A DNA stretch of 18,856 bases. Source: JBGQDM01 sp041495845. Lineage in GTDB: Bacteria > Acidobacteriota > Terriglobia > Terriglobales > Acidobacteriaceae. The DNA lies in assembly GCA_041495845.1 (NCBI GenBank), contig JBGQDM010000062.1:1-18856 (forward strand), given 5' to 3'. A program made the position numbers and the translations under genes. Below, in pieces: positions 6,716 through 14,970 of the stretch. The stretch's first letter is position 1; every line of letters begins with the position of its first letter. A model generated the notes under the pieces. It saw nothing but the letters and a program-made list of their open reading frames with translations. It made no database searches and had not been told where the DNA came from.

Positions 6716-7930
6716 CTACCCAAGAATCCCCATCCGCTTGCCCACGCGCTGCAATACTTCGAGGGCTCGACCCAGTTCCTCGTTGGTGTGCGTTGCCGTC
6801 ACGATGGTCCGCACGCGGGCCTTTCCCTCGGGCACCGTGGGGAACGCGAGGCCGGTGCCGAGCACGCCTCCGTCAAATAACTCGCGCGAGAATTCCATCG
6901 TCAGCTTGCCGTCACCAATAATGATGGGTGTAATCGGGGTTTCGCTGGCCGGCGTGTTCACACCGCCGATATTGAATCCGAGCAGGCCCAACTCTTTCTT
7001 GAAGAAGCGCGTGTTCTCCCACAGCTTCTCAATCCGCTCCGGCTCCTGTTCGAGCACATCAAACGCCGCGATGCAGGTCGCCGCGACGGACGGCGGATGC
7101 GAAGTCGAGAATAGGAAGGGTCGTGCCCGGTGATAGAGAAATTCGATGAAGTCGCGCGAGCCGCAGACGTAACCGCCCAGTGCGCCAATCGCTTTGGACA
7201 GCGTTCCTACTTGAATATCGACGCGCCCGTGCACTTTGAAATGGTCGATGGTGCCGCGGCCGTTGCGGCCCAGGACTCCGGAAGCGTGCGCATCATCCAC
7301 CATCATGATGGCGCCGTATTTTTCCGCCGCGTCGCACAAGCCGGGCAGCGGCCCGATGTCGCCGTCCATGGAAAACACGCCGTCGGAGATCAGCAATTTC
7401 TTGCCCGGCTGGTCTTTGACGCTGGCTAACTGCTCTTCGGCGTGGGCCACGTCCTTGTGGCGGAAGACCAGGATCTTTGCCCGTGACAGACGACAGCCGT
7501 CAATGATCGACGCATGGTTCAGCTCATCGGAAATGATGAAGTCTTCCTTGCCCAGAATGGCTGACACCGCGCCCGCGTTCGCAGTAAAGCCGGATTGAAA
7601 GACGACGCACGCTTCCACGTTCTTGAAGCGCGCAATCTTCTCTTCCAGTTCCATGTGGATCTTCATGGTCCCGGCAATCGTGCGCACCGCGCCCGATCCC
7701 ACACCGTACTTTTTCGTCGCTGCCAGTGCGGCTTCGCGCAGCTTCGGGTGCGTGGTCAGCCCGAGGTAGTTGTTCGACGCCAGGTTGATGACTTTCTTGC
7801 CGTCGAAAGTGCACTCTGCCGCCTGCTCGTCTTCGAGCACGCGCAGCCGGAAATAAGTGCCTTTGTCTTTCAGCGTCTTGAGCTCGTCACTAAGGTAAGA
7901 AAGAGGATTCGCGCGGGTGACAGTGGGCAT
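6716..7930 (-). CDS. kbl: Glycine C-acetyltransferase (2-amino-3-ketobutyrate CoA ligase)
   Basis: Kbl is a PLP enzyme that cleaves 2-amino-3-ketobutyrate with CoA to glycine and acetyl-CoA. The 404-residue protein is an alpha-oxoamine synthase: ASNNYLGL (51-58), GSGAVRTIAGT (78-88), H139 in ELNHAS (stacks on the cofactor), D212 in the VDDAH motif (211-215) and K246 in GTLSKAIGALGGY, the expected PLP lysine. The BioF, ALAS and Kbl families share these motifs. The call of Kbl rests mainly on the upstream neighbour tdh, which makes its substrate and ends 65 bases before this start. GAGGA precedes the ATG at normal distance. Some Kbl-like proteins of this type also have BioF activity, which cannot be excluded from sequence alone. 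Confidence 0.88.
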   Translation of the reverse strand: MPTVTRANPLSYLSDELKTLKDKGTYFRLRVLEDEQAAECTFDGKKVINLASNNYLGLTTHPKLREAALAATKKYGVGSGAVRTIAGTMKIHMELEEKIARFKNVEACVVFQSGFTANAGAVSAILGKEDFIISDELNHASIIDGCRLSRAKILVFRHKDVAHAEEQLASVKDQPGKKLLISDGVFSMDGDIGPLPGLCDAAEKYGAIMMVDDAHASGVLGRNGRGTIDHFKVHGRVDIQVGTLSKAIGALGGYVCGSRDFIEFLYHRARPFLFSTSHPPSVAATCIAAFDVLEQEPERIEKLWENTRFFKKELGLLGFNIGGVNTPASETPITPIIIGDGKLTMEFSRELFDGGVLGTGLAFPTVPEGKARVRTIVTATHTNEELGRALEVLQRVGKRMGILG

Positions 7931-7995
7931 GGAAGGGTCCTCGTCGCATTTCGGTCGGCGCCGTTTGCGAACCAGTCAGTGTAATACGACCTGCC

Positions 7996-9048
7996 TCAGC
8001 GCACGCCGTTCGGATAGACCAAAATCTTACTGGCTTCGCCAGTTGTCAGGCGGGCCATCGCCTGGGAGAAATCCTTCATCGCGATCCGGTCTGTGATCGC
8101 CGGATGCAGATCCAGTTTCCCGCTCTTCAGCAATGCCGTCATCTGATACCAAGTGGAATACATGCGCCGTCCGTTGATGCCCTGGATAGTGAGGCCTTTG
8201 AAAATGATGTCTTCGGAGAAGTTCAGTGAGATTGGTTTGGAGGTGAGGCCGAGGAGAGAGATGCGCCCGCCGCTGCGCACAATGTCGAAGCCGGTTCGAA
8301 TCGCATCGGGATGGCCTGCCATCTCCAGCACCACGTCCACGCCGTTGCCCCCGGTTTCTCGCTTCACCACGGCGCGCACGTCGTCCTTGGTCGGGTCGAG
8401 GACGAAATCAGCTTTCATCTGCGCCGCGATCTTGCGCCGGTGTTCATTCACTTCCAGCGCGAAGACCGTAGTCGCTCCCACCGCCTTGGCCACCGCAATG
8501 GAGAAGAGTCCGATGGGCCCGCAGCCCGTCACTGCCACTGTCCTGCCGGCGATTTCGCCCGCCAGCACGGTGTGCACGGCATTTCCCAGGGGATCGAGGA
8601 TCGATGCGTACTCCTGCGGAATGGCTGGATCCAGTTTCCAGATATTCGACTCGGGAATGACCACGTACTCCGCAAACGCGCCGTTCGCATCCACTCCGAT
8701 GATCTTCACGTTCTGGCAGATGTGCGCTTCGCCGATCCGGCACTGCAGGCATTTACCGCAAGCCACATGCATTTCCGCCGACACGAAATCGCCTTCCTTC
8801 ACGCTGGTAACTTCGTCGCCATAGGCGGCCACTTCGCCGCAAAACTCGTGCCCTGGAATCAGCGGGGGATGAATGCGCCCTTGCGCCCAGCGGTCCCAGT
8901 TGTAGATATGGAGATCGGTGCCGCAGATGGAAGCCACTTTGACTTTGACCAGAACTTCGTTCCGGCCATACGCGGGGATGGGGACCTGTCGGATTTCCGC
9001 GCCGGGCGCGGCTTCCGGCTTCACTACGGCCAGCATGGTTTTGGACAT
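7996..9048 (-). CDS. tdh: L-threonine 3-dehydrogenase (zinc-dependent)
   Basis: Tdh oxidises L-threonine with NAD to 2-amino-3-ketobutyrate, which Kbl then cleaves. The 350-residue protein is a medium-chain zinc dehydrogenase. The catalytic-zinc residues are C42 (SICGTDLH) and H67-E68 (GHEF); the structural-zinc cysteines are C97, C100, C103 and C111. D152 lies in LDPLGNAVHT, a motif typical of threonine dehydrogenases. The Rossmann motif GCGPIG is at 175-180, with acidic E199 at the end of beta-2, which favours NAD over NADP. I chose ATG 9048, which has GGAAGGAT upstream, over ATG 9072, which lies in the likely -10 box. It is probably co-transcribed with kbl. Confidence 0.92.
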   Translation of the reverse strand: MSKTMLAVVKPEAAPGAEIRQVPIPAYGRNEVLVKVKVASICGTDLHIYNWDRWAQGRIHPPLIPGHEFCGEVAAYGDEVTSVKEGDFVSAEMHVACGKCLQCRIGEAHICQNVKIIGVDANGAFAEYVVIPESNIWKLDPAIPQEYASILDPLGNAVHTVLAGEIAGRTVAVTGCGPIGLFSIAVAKAVGATTVFALEVNEHRRKIAAQMKADFVLDPTKDDVRAVVKRETGGNGVDVVLEMAGHPDAIRTGFDIVRSGGRISLLGLTSKPISLNFSEDIIFKGLTIQGINGRRMYSTWYQMTALLKSGKLDLHPAITDRIAMKDFSQAMARLTTGEASKILVYPNGVR

Positions 9049-9070
9049 GAGAGCGATCCTTCCGGTGGGC

Positions 9071-9100
9071 ATTCTAGCACCGGCGAAACGAGGCGGTCAG
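9071..9100 (-). promoter_or_regulatory. Candidate tdh-kbl promoter
   Basis: Read on the minus strand, CTGACC (9100-9095, 4 of 6 to TTGACA) is followed after 18 bases by TAGAAT (9076-9071, 5 of 6 to TATAAT), with TGC just before it as in an extended -10. The predicted start is near 9064, giving a 16-base leader that carries GGAAGGAT before the ATG at 9048. The -10 overlaps the upstream in-frame ATG at 9072, which argues against that start. Confidence 0.5.
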
Positions 9101-9108
9101 TGCGGCGG

Positions 9109-10506
9109 TCAGCGGCAGGGTTGCTGCGAAATCAGCGTGGCAGCGTCGCGCCCAGAACGGACGCAGTCGGGCACGCCGATGCCGCGAAAGCCGTTGCCTG
9201 CGAGCGCCAAGCCGGGGGTCTGAGAGAGAAGTTGCGCCACATGCTCGAGTCGTGCGAGATGGCCGACGCCATATTGCGCCATGGCCGCCCGCCACTTGTA
9301 AACGCGCGCGGCCAGGGGCTCAGCGCGGAGCCCAAGAATTTCCCCGAGTTCACCCTGCACAATCGAAAGAATCTCTGATTCGGAGAGATCGAGGGCGCTT
9401 TCATCGCGCGAACCGCCGAGAAAGCAGCGAACAATGGCGCGATGGGCAGGAGCACGGTGGGGAAACTTGTTGTGCACGAACGTGCATGCCAGCATCCTGC
9501 GGTCTTCCGTCCGCGGCACAAGAAAACCGAAGCCTGGTGGGAGTGAGTTCACCACTTCCTGTCCGTAAATCAGGCTCACGGTGACGGAAGAACTGTAGCG
9601 AATCTCGCTGAGCTCGCGGGCGAGTGCAGGGACGGCAGACTGAAGCAACAAACCCGCGGCGGGAGCGGGTGTCGCGAGAATGATGGCGTCGAACGTGGCG
9701 CGACGACCGTCGACGAAGACGGTCCAGGCATCGTAATCCCGTTGCACCGCGTGCACGGCGGTGCCGGTGCGGAGCGCGAGGGCATCCAGGCTTAGCACCA
9801 GAGCTTCGACCAGTTGCTGCATGCCATTTTTCAGCGAAGAGAACAGGGGACGAGGCTGAGCGTGTGCCGCTTTCATCTGCTGGCGCGCGGCGAGCATGGC
9901 GCGGCCCAGGCTGCCGTGTTTCGCTTCCATATCGGCAAAGCGCGGCAGCACGGCCCGCACGCTGAGCTGATCGGAATCGCCGCCATAAACGCCGGAGAGG
10001 AGCGGGTCGGCGAGGCGATCCACCATTTCCCGCCCGTAGTGGCGTTCTACCAGTGAGGCAACGGTTTCGTCGCTTTCCGCTTTGTGCGGCGGATGGAACC
10101 ACTCCTGCGCCATCCGCAGCTTGGTGGAAAGCGAAAAGAGGGGCGAGAGTACGGTCGGCAGAATGCGCGTGGGCACCATGAACATCAGCCCGTCGGGCAT
10201 TTCGATCAGCCGGTTGCCGACAACGATGTAGGTCTTGCGGCGAGCATCATTGGAGCCGATCAGGTCTCCGCCAATTCCAAGTTCGCGACAGAGATCGGCA
10301 GCCCAGGGCTTTTCCGTGATGAAAGAATCCGGGCCGGCTTCGATGAGGCAATCTTCCACCCGCTCCGTGACCAGCACGCCGCCCAGCCGGTGGCTGGACT
10401 CGTAAAGCGCATACTCGAGCGCGGCTCCCTGCCGTTTCTGGGTTTCCAGCGTGTATGCCGCGCTGAGGCCGGAGATGCCACCACCAATGATGGCGATGCG
10501 TTTCAT
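9109..10506 (-). CDS. hemG: HemY-type protoporphyrinogen / coproporphyrinogen oxidase
   Basis: This 465-residue FAD protein oxidises a porphyrinogen to the porphyrin with oxygen, a late step of heme synthesis. The N-terminal dinucleotide motif is GGGISG (8-13), with ESSHRLGG ending the Rossmann part. DPLLSGVYGGDSDQLS in the middle and LAGNGFRGIGVPDCVRSGRDA near the C-terminus are characteristic of HemY-type oxidases. The ATG at 10506 overlaps the hemH stop as ATGA, so translation is probably coupled; the frame upstream of it, to 10602, is inside hemH and not protein-like. B. subtilis HemY, in the same gene order, makes coproporphyrin III, so the substrate here could be either porphyrinogen. 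The symbol is used in the functional sense; the protein is not the E. coli FMN type. Confidence 0.88.
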   Translation of the reverse strand: MKRIAIIGGGISGLSAAYTLETQKRQGAALEYALYESSHRLGGVLVTERVEDCLIEAGPDSFITEKPWAADLCRELGIGGDLIGSNDARRKTYIVVGNRLIEMPDGLMFMVPTRILPTVLSPLFSLSTKLRMAQEWFHPPHKAESDETVASLVERHYGREMVDRLADPLLSGVYGGDSDQLSVRAVLPRFADMEAKHGSLGRAMLAARQQMKAAHAQPRPLFSSLKNGMQQLVEALVLSLDALALRTGTAVHAVQRDYDAWTVFVDGRRATFDAIILATPAPAAGLLLQSAVPALARELSEIRYSSSVTVSLIYGQEVVNSLPPGFGFLVPRTEDRRMLACTFVHNKFPHRAPAHRAIVRCFLGGSRDESALDLSESEILSIVQGELGEILGLRAEPLAARVYKWRAAMAQYGVGHLARLEHVAQLLSQTPGLALAGNGFRGIGVPDCVRSGRDAATLISQQPCR

Positions 10507-11471
10507 GCGGATTTGACTCCGGCAGCCGCGAATCGGCGTCGCGCGAGGTCGGCCAGTGCCGCGGTGAGGGAAGACGATCCGTTCAGCGACTCGGCACGCC
10601 ACAACCGCATCCCGCGGTCGCGCGCGAATTTCTGAAACGCGATGTCCACGTCGTAGAGCACTTCCACATGATCGCAGAGAAAGCCGATGGGCTGCAGGAA
10701 GACGCCAGCGTGACCGCGGGTTTGCAGACCGGCGATGGTGTCCTCAACGGTGGGGCCCAGCCAGGAGCCGCCGGACATGCCCTGGCTTTGGAATGCAAAA
10801 GTCCAGTCGCCGTCGTTGAGTTGCGCTTCTTTCGCCACCAGCGCGGCTGTTTCTCTTGCCTGCGCTTCGTAGGGATCGCCCTCAGCGATGGTGCGCGTGG
10901 GAACACTGTGCGCGGTGAAGATGATGGGGGCCTTGGCGCCCAGTTCGCTGCAGGCCGATTTCCAGCCAGCTCGAAGTCGTTCCGCAAAGGCGCGAATCAG
11001 GAACGGGTGATCGTGCCAGGACTCGATGAACTCCAACGCAAAAGGCAGGGGCGCGGCTTCTTCGCCGGCGAGGGCGCGACGATAGAGACCAACGCTGGTG
11101 CGAGAATTCTGTGGCGCAAGACAGATGGCAACCGTGTGGGTGATGCGATCAGTCACGATGTGATGGATCGCATCCGCGATCAGTGGTTTCCAATTGCGCA
11201 TGCCGATGTAGACGGGAACGCTGAGCGCTTCCTGCAGGCTGGTGGCCTGCTTACGCGTCCAGTCGAGCAGCGGCGAGCGCCCGATCAGGCTGTACCGTTG
11301 CTGCACTTCCCGCACCACCGCCTCCGGCATGGCATGCCCGCCAGCGATGTTGCGGAGAAATTCAGGAATGTCTTCAATCCGCTCCGGAGTTCCGTGGGCG
11401 ATCAGTAGGACGGCGGGTTGGGAAATGGGGCTCAAGGTTGGAGTTTCGCGCTGCGGAGTGACTGATCGCAC
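10503..11471 (-). CDS. hemH: Ferrochelatase (protoporphyrin or coproporphyrin)
   Basis: HemH inserts ferrous iron into a porphyrin. The protein is about 322 residues if the GTG at 11471 is used; that codon lies two bases after the hemE stop. TTG 11435 would give 310 residues, and neither has a strong Shine-Dalgarno sequence. Conserved features are LLIAHGTPE (22-30), RYSLIGRSPL (59-68), VYIGMRNWKP (87-96), TAHSVPTR with catalytic H188, FAFQSQGMSGGSWLGP (225-240) and FLCDHVEVLYDVD with catalytic E270. No C-terminal membrane helix is present, so it is probably soluble or peripheral. The reading frame extends far upstream inside hemE but has no family similarity there. It is coupled to hemG by an ATGA overlap. 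Confidence 0.88.
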   Translation of the reverse strand: MRSVTPQRETPTLSPISQPAVLLIAHGTPERIEDIPEFLRNIAGGHAMPEAVVREVQQRYSLIGRSPLLDWTRKQATSLQEALSVPVYIGMRNWKPLIADAIHHIVTDRITHTVAICLAPQNSRTSVGLYRRALAGEEAAPLPFALEFIESWHDHPFLIRAFAERLRAGWKSACSELGAKAPIIFTAHSVPTRTIAEGDPYEAQARETAALVAKEAQLNDGDWTFAFQSQGMSGGSWLGPTVEDTIAGLQTRGHAGVFLQPIGFLCDHVEVLYDVDIAFQKFARDRGMRLWRAESLNGSSSLTAALADLARRRFAAAGVKSA

Positions 11472-11473
11472 AT

Positions 11474-12514
11474 CTATCCGTGCCGGGCTGCGTATTCCTG
11501 TACAAACTTGGCCAGGTTGAGCACGTTCTCCACCGGAGTCTCCGGCAAAATGCCATGACCCAGGTTGAAGATGTGACCCGGCCGTCCAGCAACGCACTGC
11601 AAAATTTCTTCGGCGCGGGACTTCAGTTCCTTCCAACTGGCGAAGAGCAGTACCGGATCGAGGTTTCCCTGCACCGCACCTTTGAAGTCCAGGCTGCGCC
11701 AACCTTCATCCAGCGGGATGCGCCAGTCCATCCCCATGACATCGGCGCCAGTTTCCTTCATGGAGGGCAGGAGCGCAGTGGTATCGGTGCCGAAATAGAT
11801 GACGGGCACACCGGCCTTGCGCACCTTCTGCACGAGCTGGGTGGTACGCGGCAGGACGTAGCGACGGTAGTCTTCTACGCTCAGGCAGCCGACCCAACTG
11901 TCAAAAATCTGAATCACGTCGGCGCCGGCACGCACCTGCTCAATGGAATATTCGGCGGTGACGGAAACGAGCTTGACGAGAAGCTCGTCCCAGGCCTTGG
12001 GCGAGTTGTACATCAGCTTTTTGGTCTGGACGTAGTTGCGGGAGCCGCCGCCCTCGATCATGTAGCTGGCCAGGGTAAAGGGTGCGCCGCAGAACCCGAT
12101 GACCGGCAGTTTGGCGCCAAAATGACGCGAGACCAGGCGCACCGCCTCGGCGACATAGCCAAGTTCAGCGGCACGATCGGTCCGCAACTGCGCAATGTCG
12201 GCCGGTGTGCGCAAGGGCTTCTCAATCACCGGACCTTCACCGGCTTCAAAACGAAAAGGTAAGCCCATGACTTCCAGCGGCAGCAAGAGGTCGGCAAAGA
12301 TAATGGCGGCGTCCACGCCCAGAATCTCCGCCGCGGTGATGGTGACGTCGGCGGCGATCTCAGGCTTCTTGCAGATTTCAATCAGCGAGTGCTGCTTGCG
12401 TACAGCCCGGTACTCCGGCATGTAGCGGCCGGCCTGGCGCATAAACCAGACGGGGGTCGAGCTGGTAGGTTGCGCATTGCAAGCGCGGACGAAGAGGGAT
12501 TCGGGGGCAGCCAT
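11474..12514 (-). CDS. hemE: Uroporphyrinogen decarboxylase
   Basis: HemE removes four carboxyl groups from uroporphyrinogen III to give coproporphyrinogen III in the cytoplasm. The 346 residues carry both family signatures: PVWFMRQAGRYMPEY (21-35), which supplies R26 and R30, and GFCGAPFTLASYMIEGG (140-156), which supplies Y151. D75 in IIFADLLLP is the expected catalytic aspartate and H320 in FNLGHGILPETP is the conserved histidine. The ATG has GAGGAG (12523-12518) only three bases before it, and TGTTAGATT immediately upstream resembles an extended -10 box; the two cannot both work as drawn, since a start set by that box would remove the GAGGAG. It is first in a hemE-hemH-hemG operon, divergent from the fumarase gene. 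Confidence 0.95.
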   Translation of the reverse strand: MAAPESLFVRACNAQPTSSTPVWFMRQAGRYMPEYRAVRKQHSLIEICKKPEIAADVTITAAEILGVDAAIIFADLLLPLEVMGLPFRFEAGEGPVIEKPLRTPADIAQLRTDRAAELGYVAEAVRLVSRHFGAKLPVIGFCGAPFTLASYMIEGGGSRNYVQTKKLMYNSPKAWDELLVKLVSVTAEYSIEQVRAGADVIQIFDSWVGCLSVEDYRRYVLPRTTQLVQKVRKAGVPVIYFGTDTTALLPSMKETGADVMGMDWRIPLDEGWRSLDFKGAVQGNLDPVLLFASWKELKSRAEEILQCVAGRPGHIFNLGHGILPETPVENVLNLAKFVQEYAARHG

Positions 12515-12698
12515 GAACTCCTCAATCTAACATTTTCGAGCAAATTTGGCCGTGATAGAAACCTCAGGAGCAATGAAGCAACGGCTGCTGGCGGGTCTCC
12601 GCCGAAAGCTTTGCCTCTCCGGGCCACCTCGGCAGAAGCGTAGAATTATCATCAAGCGTGCGCTCGGGAATCCTATTTCGCGTTCTTGGCCCTGGACA
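12515..12698. promoter_or_regulatory. Divergent hemE / fumarase intergenic region
   Basis: These 184 bases should hold the promoters of both operons. On the plus strand TAGAAT (12641-12646, 5 of 6 to TATAAT) is the best -10 candidate for fumarase, with TTGCCT (12611-12616) too far upstream to be a standard -35; it would give a leader of about 50 bases. On the minus strand the hemE candidates are the TGTTAGATT and GAGGAG described with that gene. I see no clear operator palindrome or riboswitch. Confidence 0.35.
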
Positions 12699-14210
12699 AT
12701 GACGACGATCCGGCAGGAAGACTTCATTCAAAGTGTTGCTGATTCGCTGCAGTACATCTCTTACTACCACCCCGTAGATTTCATTCGCAGTCTCGCGCGC
12801 GCCTACGAGAAAGAGCAATCACCGGCGGCTCGCGATGCCATCGCACAGCTGCTCATCAACTCGCGCATGTGCGCTGAAGGCCATCGCCCCATCTGCCAGG
12901 ACACGGGGATTGTGACCGTGTTTCTCAAGGTGGGCATGAATGTTCGCTGGGATACGGCGTTGGGCGTGGAGGACTTGGTCAACGAGGGCGTGCGACGCGC
13001 ATATCTTCACCCGGACAACAAACTGCGCGCCAGCATCCTGGCCGATCCCGCCGGCCGTCGCAAGAATACAGACGACAATACGCCCGCGGTCATCAACGTT
13101 TCGCTGGTTCCGGGGAACACGGTGGAAGTGATTGTCGCGGCCAAGGGTGGCGGCTCGGAAGCGAAGTCAAAGTTCGCGATGCTGAACCCTTCGGACTCGA
13201 TTGTGGAGTGGGTGCTGAAGACCGTACCGACCATGGGAGCGGGCTGGTGTCCGCCGGGAATTCTGGGTATTGGCATTGGCGGGACGGCGGAGAAAGCCAT
13301 GCTGCTGGCCAAAGAAGTTCTTATGGAGCCGATTGATATTCAGGATCTGATGGCGCGCGGGCCCGCCAACCGCGCCGAAGAATTGCGCCTCGAGTTGTAT
13401 CAGAAAATCAATGCGTTGGGCATCGGCGCGCAGGGGCTCGGTGGATTGACCACGGTGTTGGATGTGAAGGTGAAGGATTATCCGACGCACGCGGCCAACC
13501 TTCCGGTGGCGATGATTCCCAACTGTGCGGCGACCCGGCATGCTCATTTTGTCCTGGATGGCTCCGGGCCGGTGGCGCTCGAGCCGCCGTCGCTCGAAGA
13601 TTGGCCCCAGTTGACTTACAACCCCACCGGCGCGCGCCGCGTGCATCTGGATTCAGTTACGCGCGCGGAAGTGGCCACCTGGAAGCCGGGTGAAGTTCTC
13701 TTGCTCAGCGGCAAGCTGTTCACCGGACGCGATGCGGCCCACAAACGCATGATCGAGATGCTGAACCGTGGCGAAAAGCTCCCGGTGGATTTCACCAATC
13801 GATTTATCTATTACGTTGGCCCGGTGGATCCGGTGCGTGATGAGGTGGTTGGTCCGGCTGGGCCCACTACGGCCACGCGCATGGACAAGTTCACGCGTCA
13901 ACTGCTCGAAGCTACCGGACTGCTCGGCATGGTGGGCAAAGCGGAGCGCGGCCCGGCGGCCATTGCGGCCATTCGCGACAACAAAGCCGTCTACCTGATG
14001 GCCATCGGCGGAGCAGCCTATCTTGTCTCCAAGGCCATCAAGGCCTCGCGTGTCGTGGCGTTCGCCGATCTCGGGATGGAGGCGATCTACGAGTTTCAGG
14101 TGGAGGAGATGCCAGTGACCGTCGCCGTGGATGCGCGGGGCACCTCGGTGCATGAGACCGGCCCGGCGGAGTGGCAGGCGCGGATCGCGGAGCTGGTGCA
14201 GTTGCGTTAG
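12699..14210 (+). CDS. Class I (iron-sulfur) fumarate hydratase
   Basis: This enzyme interconverts fumarate and malate in the TCA cycle using an oxygen-sensitive [4Fe-4S] cluster. At 503 residues it is the single-chain class I form, with alpha and beta parts fused. The three cluster cysteines are C66 (RPICQDTG), C184 (GAGWCPPG) and C276 (IPNCAATRH). The C-terminal beta part starts near 330 with LLLSGKLFTGRDAAHKR and contains MVGKAERG and MAIGGAAYLVSKAI. The ATG at 12699 is chosen because family similarity begins right after it; the frame is open to 12546, but that part overlaps the intergenic region and looks non-coding. The stop overlaps the stop of the convergent zeta-like gene in the shared bases TTAG. 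The related tartrate dehydratases are usually two separate subunits, so fumarase is the better call. Confidence 0.92.
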   Translation: MTTIRQEDFIQSVADSLQYISYYHPVDFIRSLARAYEKEQSPAARDAIAQLLINSRMCAEGHRPICQDTGIVTVFLKVGMNVRWDTALGVEDLVNEGVRRAYLHPDNKLRASILADPAGRRKNTDDNTPAVINVSLVPGNTVEVIVAAKGGGSEAKSKFAMLNPSDSIVEWVLKTVPTMGAGWCPPGILGIGIGGTAEKAMLLAKEVLMEPIDIQDLMARGPANRAEELRLELYQKINALGIGAQGLGGLTTVLDVKVKDYPTHAANLPVAMIPNCAATRHAHFVLDGSGPVALEPPSLEDWPQLTYNPTGARRVHLDSVTRAEVATWKPGEVLLLSGKLFTGRDAAHKRMIEMLNRGEKLPVDFTNRFIYYVGPVDPVRDEVVGPAGPTTATRMDKFTRQLLEATGLLGMVGKAERGPAAIAAIRDNKAVYLMAIGGAAYLVSKAIKASRVVAFADLGMEAIYEFQVEEMPVTVAVDARGTSVHETGPAEWQARIAELVQLR

Positions 14211-14776
14211 GCGGGGAGAACTGAAGCCCAGGGAGGTCGTGGCTCCAGCCACTGATTCTCGTCCGCGCTCAGAATTGCGACCAACTGGTAGCCTTCTTCG
14301 GTTGAGTTGTCAAACAAGATGCTGTGATCCGCGCGGAGTATAGCAATTGGGAGATTCTCGAAACTTCGTTGGAAACGCCGCCGGACGTCTTTCCCCGGAA
14401 CATCATGCCCGCCCGCGAGTACCCGCTGCCGGATTCGCGCCAGATTGATTTCGACATCGGACGTCCCGATATAGGCCAGGACGATCTCAAAGCCGCGCTG
14501 GCACGCCGTCAGCATGAGCTGCAGATATTTTTTCCCCGCCAGTGTGGTCTCCAAGGCAAAGCTCTTCTTTTGCTCCAGATGCTCGCCCACAGACTGAAGA
14601 ACTTGCCGGGCGGCAGCGAACGCTGGGGTTGGAGACACCCTGGACTGCAGGGTGTTGGCAATGGCGTCAGGGTCGAGAACGGGAGTACCTCGAAACAGTT
14701 CAGCGTTCCATCGGGTGAGCGTTGTCTTGCCAGAGCCGTTGGCTCCAGCAATGAACGTCAGAGTTGGGCGGGTCAC
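14207..14776 (-). CDS. Zeta-toxin-like P-loop kinase
   Basis: This 189-residue protein matches the chromosomal zeta-toxin-like ATPase family. Characterised zeta toxins phosphorylate UDP-N-acetylglucosamine and block cell-wall synthesis, but many chromosomal members are untested. In order: Walker A GANGSGKTT at 11-19 with K17, then DPDAIAN (the aspartate position expected to act in catalysis), FALETTLAG, and GTSDVEINLARIRQRV followed by GGHDVPGKDVRRRF with several candidate phosphate-binding arginines. It closes with the ILFDNS motif. All expected elements look intact. I use the GTG at 14776 because it overlaps the stop of the preceding small gene as GTGA and family similarity starts right there. 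The frame is open to 14905, but that part overlaps the small gene. Confidence 0.8.
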   Translation of the reverse strand: MTRPTLTFIAGANGSGKTTLTRWNAELFRGTPVLDPDAIANTLQSRVSPTPAFAAARQVLQSVGEHLEQKKSFALETTLAGKKYLQLMLTACQRGFEIVLAYIGTSDVEINLARIRQRVLAGGHDVPGKDVRRRFQRSFENLPIAILRADHSILFDNSTEEGYQLVAILSADENQWLEPRPPWASVLPA

Positions 14777-14916
14777 CGCGAGCTGGGTGCGGTCCGCGTC
14801 TGTGACTTCTGTTGACGTGCTGCCAGAATCTCCCGCATTCGCTTTCGTTCGATAACCAGGCCCGCACGTGCGGCCTGGGCCATCCTTTGTGCGAGTTCCA
14901 GCCAATTAGCAGCCAC
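14773..14916 (-). CDS. Small basic helical protein, possible zeta-kinase partner
   Basis: About 47 residues if translation starts at GTG 14916, or 36 from ATG 14883, which has AAAGG directly before it. The composition is strongly helical and basic, with WLELAQRMAQAARAGLVIER as the core and ERKRMREILAARQQ after it. Its stop overlaps the kinase start as GTGA, so the two are probably translated together. It does not look like the three-helix epsilon antitoxin and is shorter. A partner or antitoxin role is inferred from position only. The frame also runs to a TTG at 14970, but that codon lies in the likely -35 box. Confidence 0.5.
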   Translation of the reverse strand: MAANWLELAQRMAQAARAGLVIERKRMREILAARQQKSQTRTAPSSR

Positions 14917-14942
14917 GAATACAGGATACCCTGTCGTCGGGC

Positions 14943-14970
14943 ATTTTAGCTGATCTTTACAGCCAAGCAA
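14943..14970 (-). promoter_or_regulatory. Candidate promoter of the small-protein / zeta-kinase pair
   Basis: On the minus strand TTGCTT (14970-14965, 3 of 6 to TTGACA) and TAAAAT (14948-14943, 5 of 6 to TATAAT) are 16 bases apart. A start near 14936 would leave a leader of about 20 bases before GTG 14916. This short region is visibly richer in A and T than the flanking genes. Confidence 0.45.

Noticed and set aside
8311..9378. 355-codon plus-strand frame across tdh and the end of hemG
   Set aside because: It crosses two real minus-strand genes and their intergenic promoter, with low-complexity composition and no motif.
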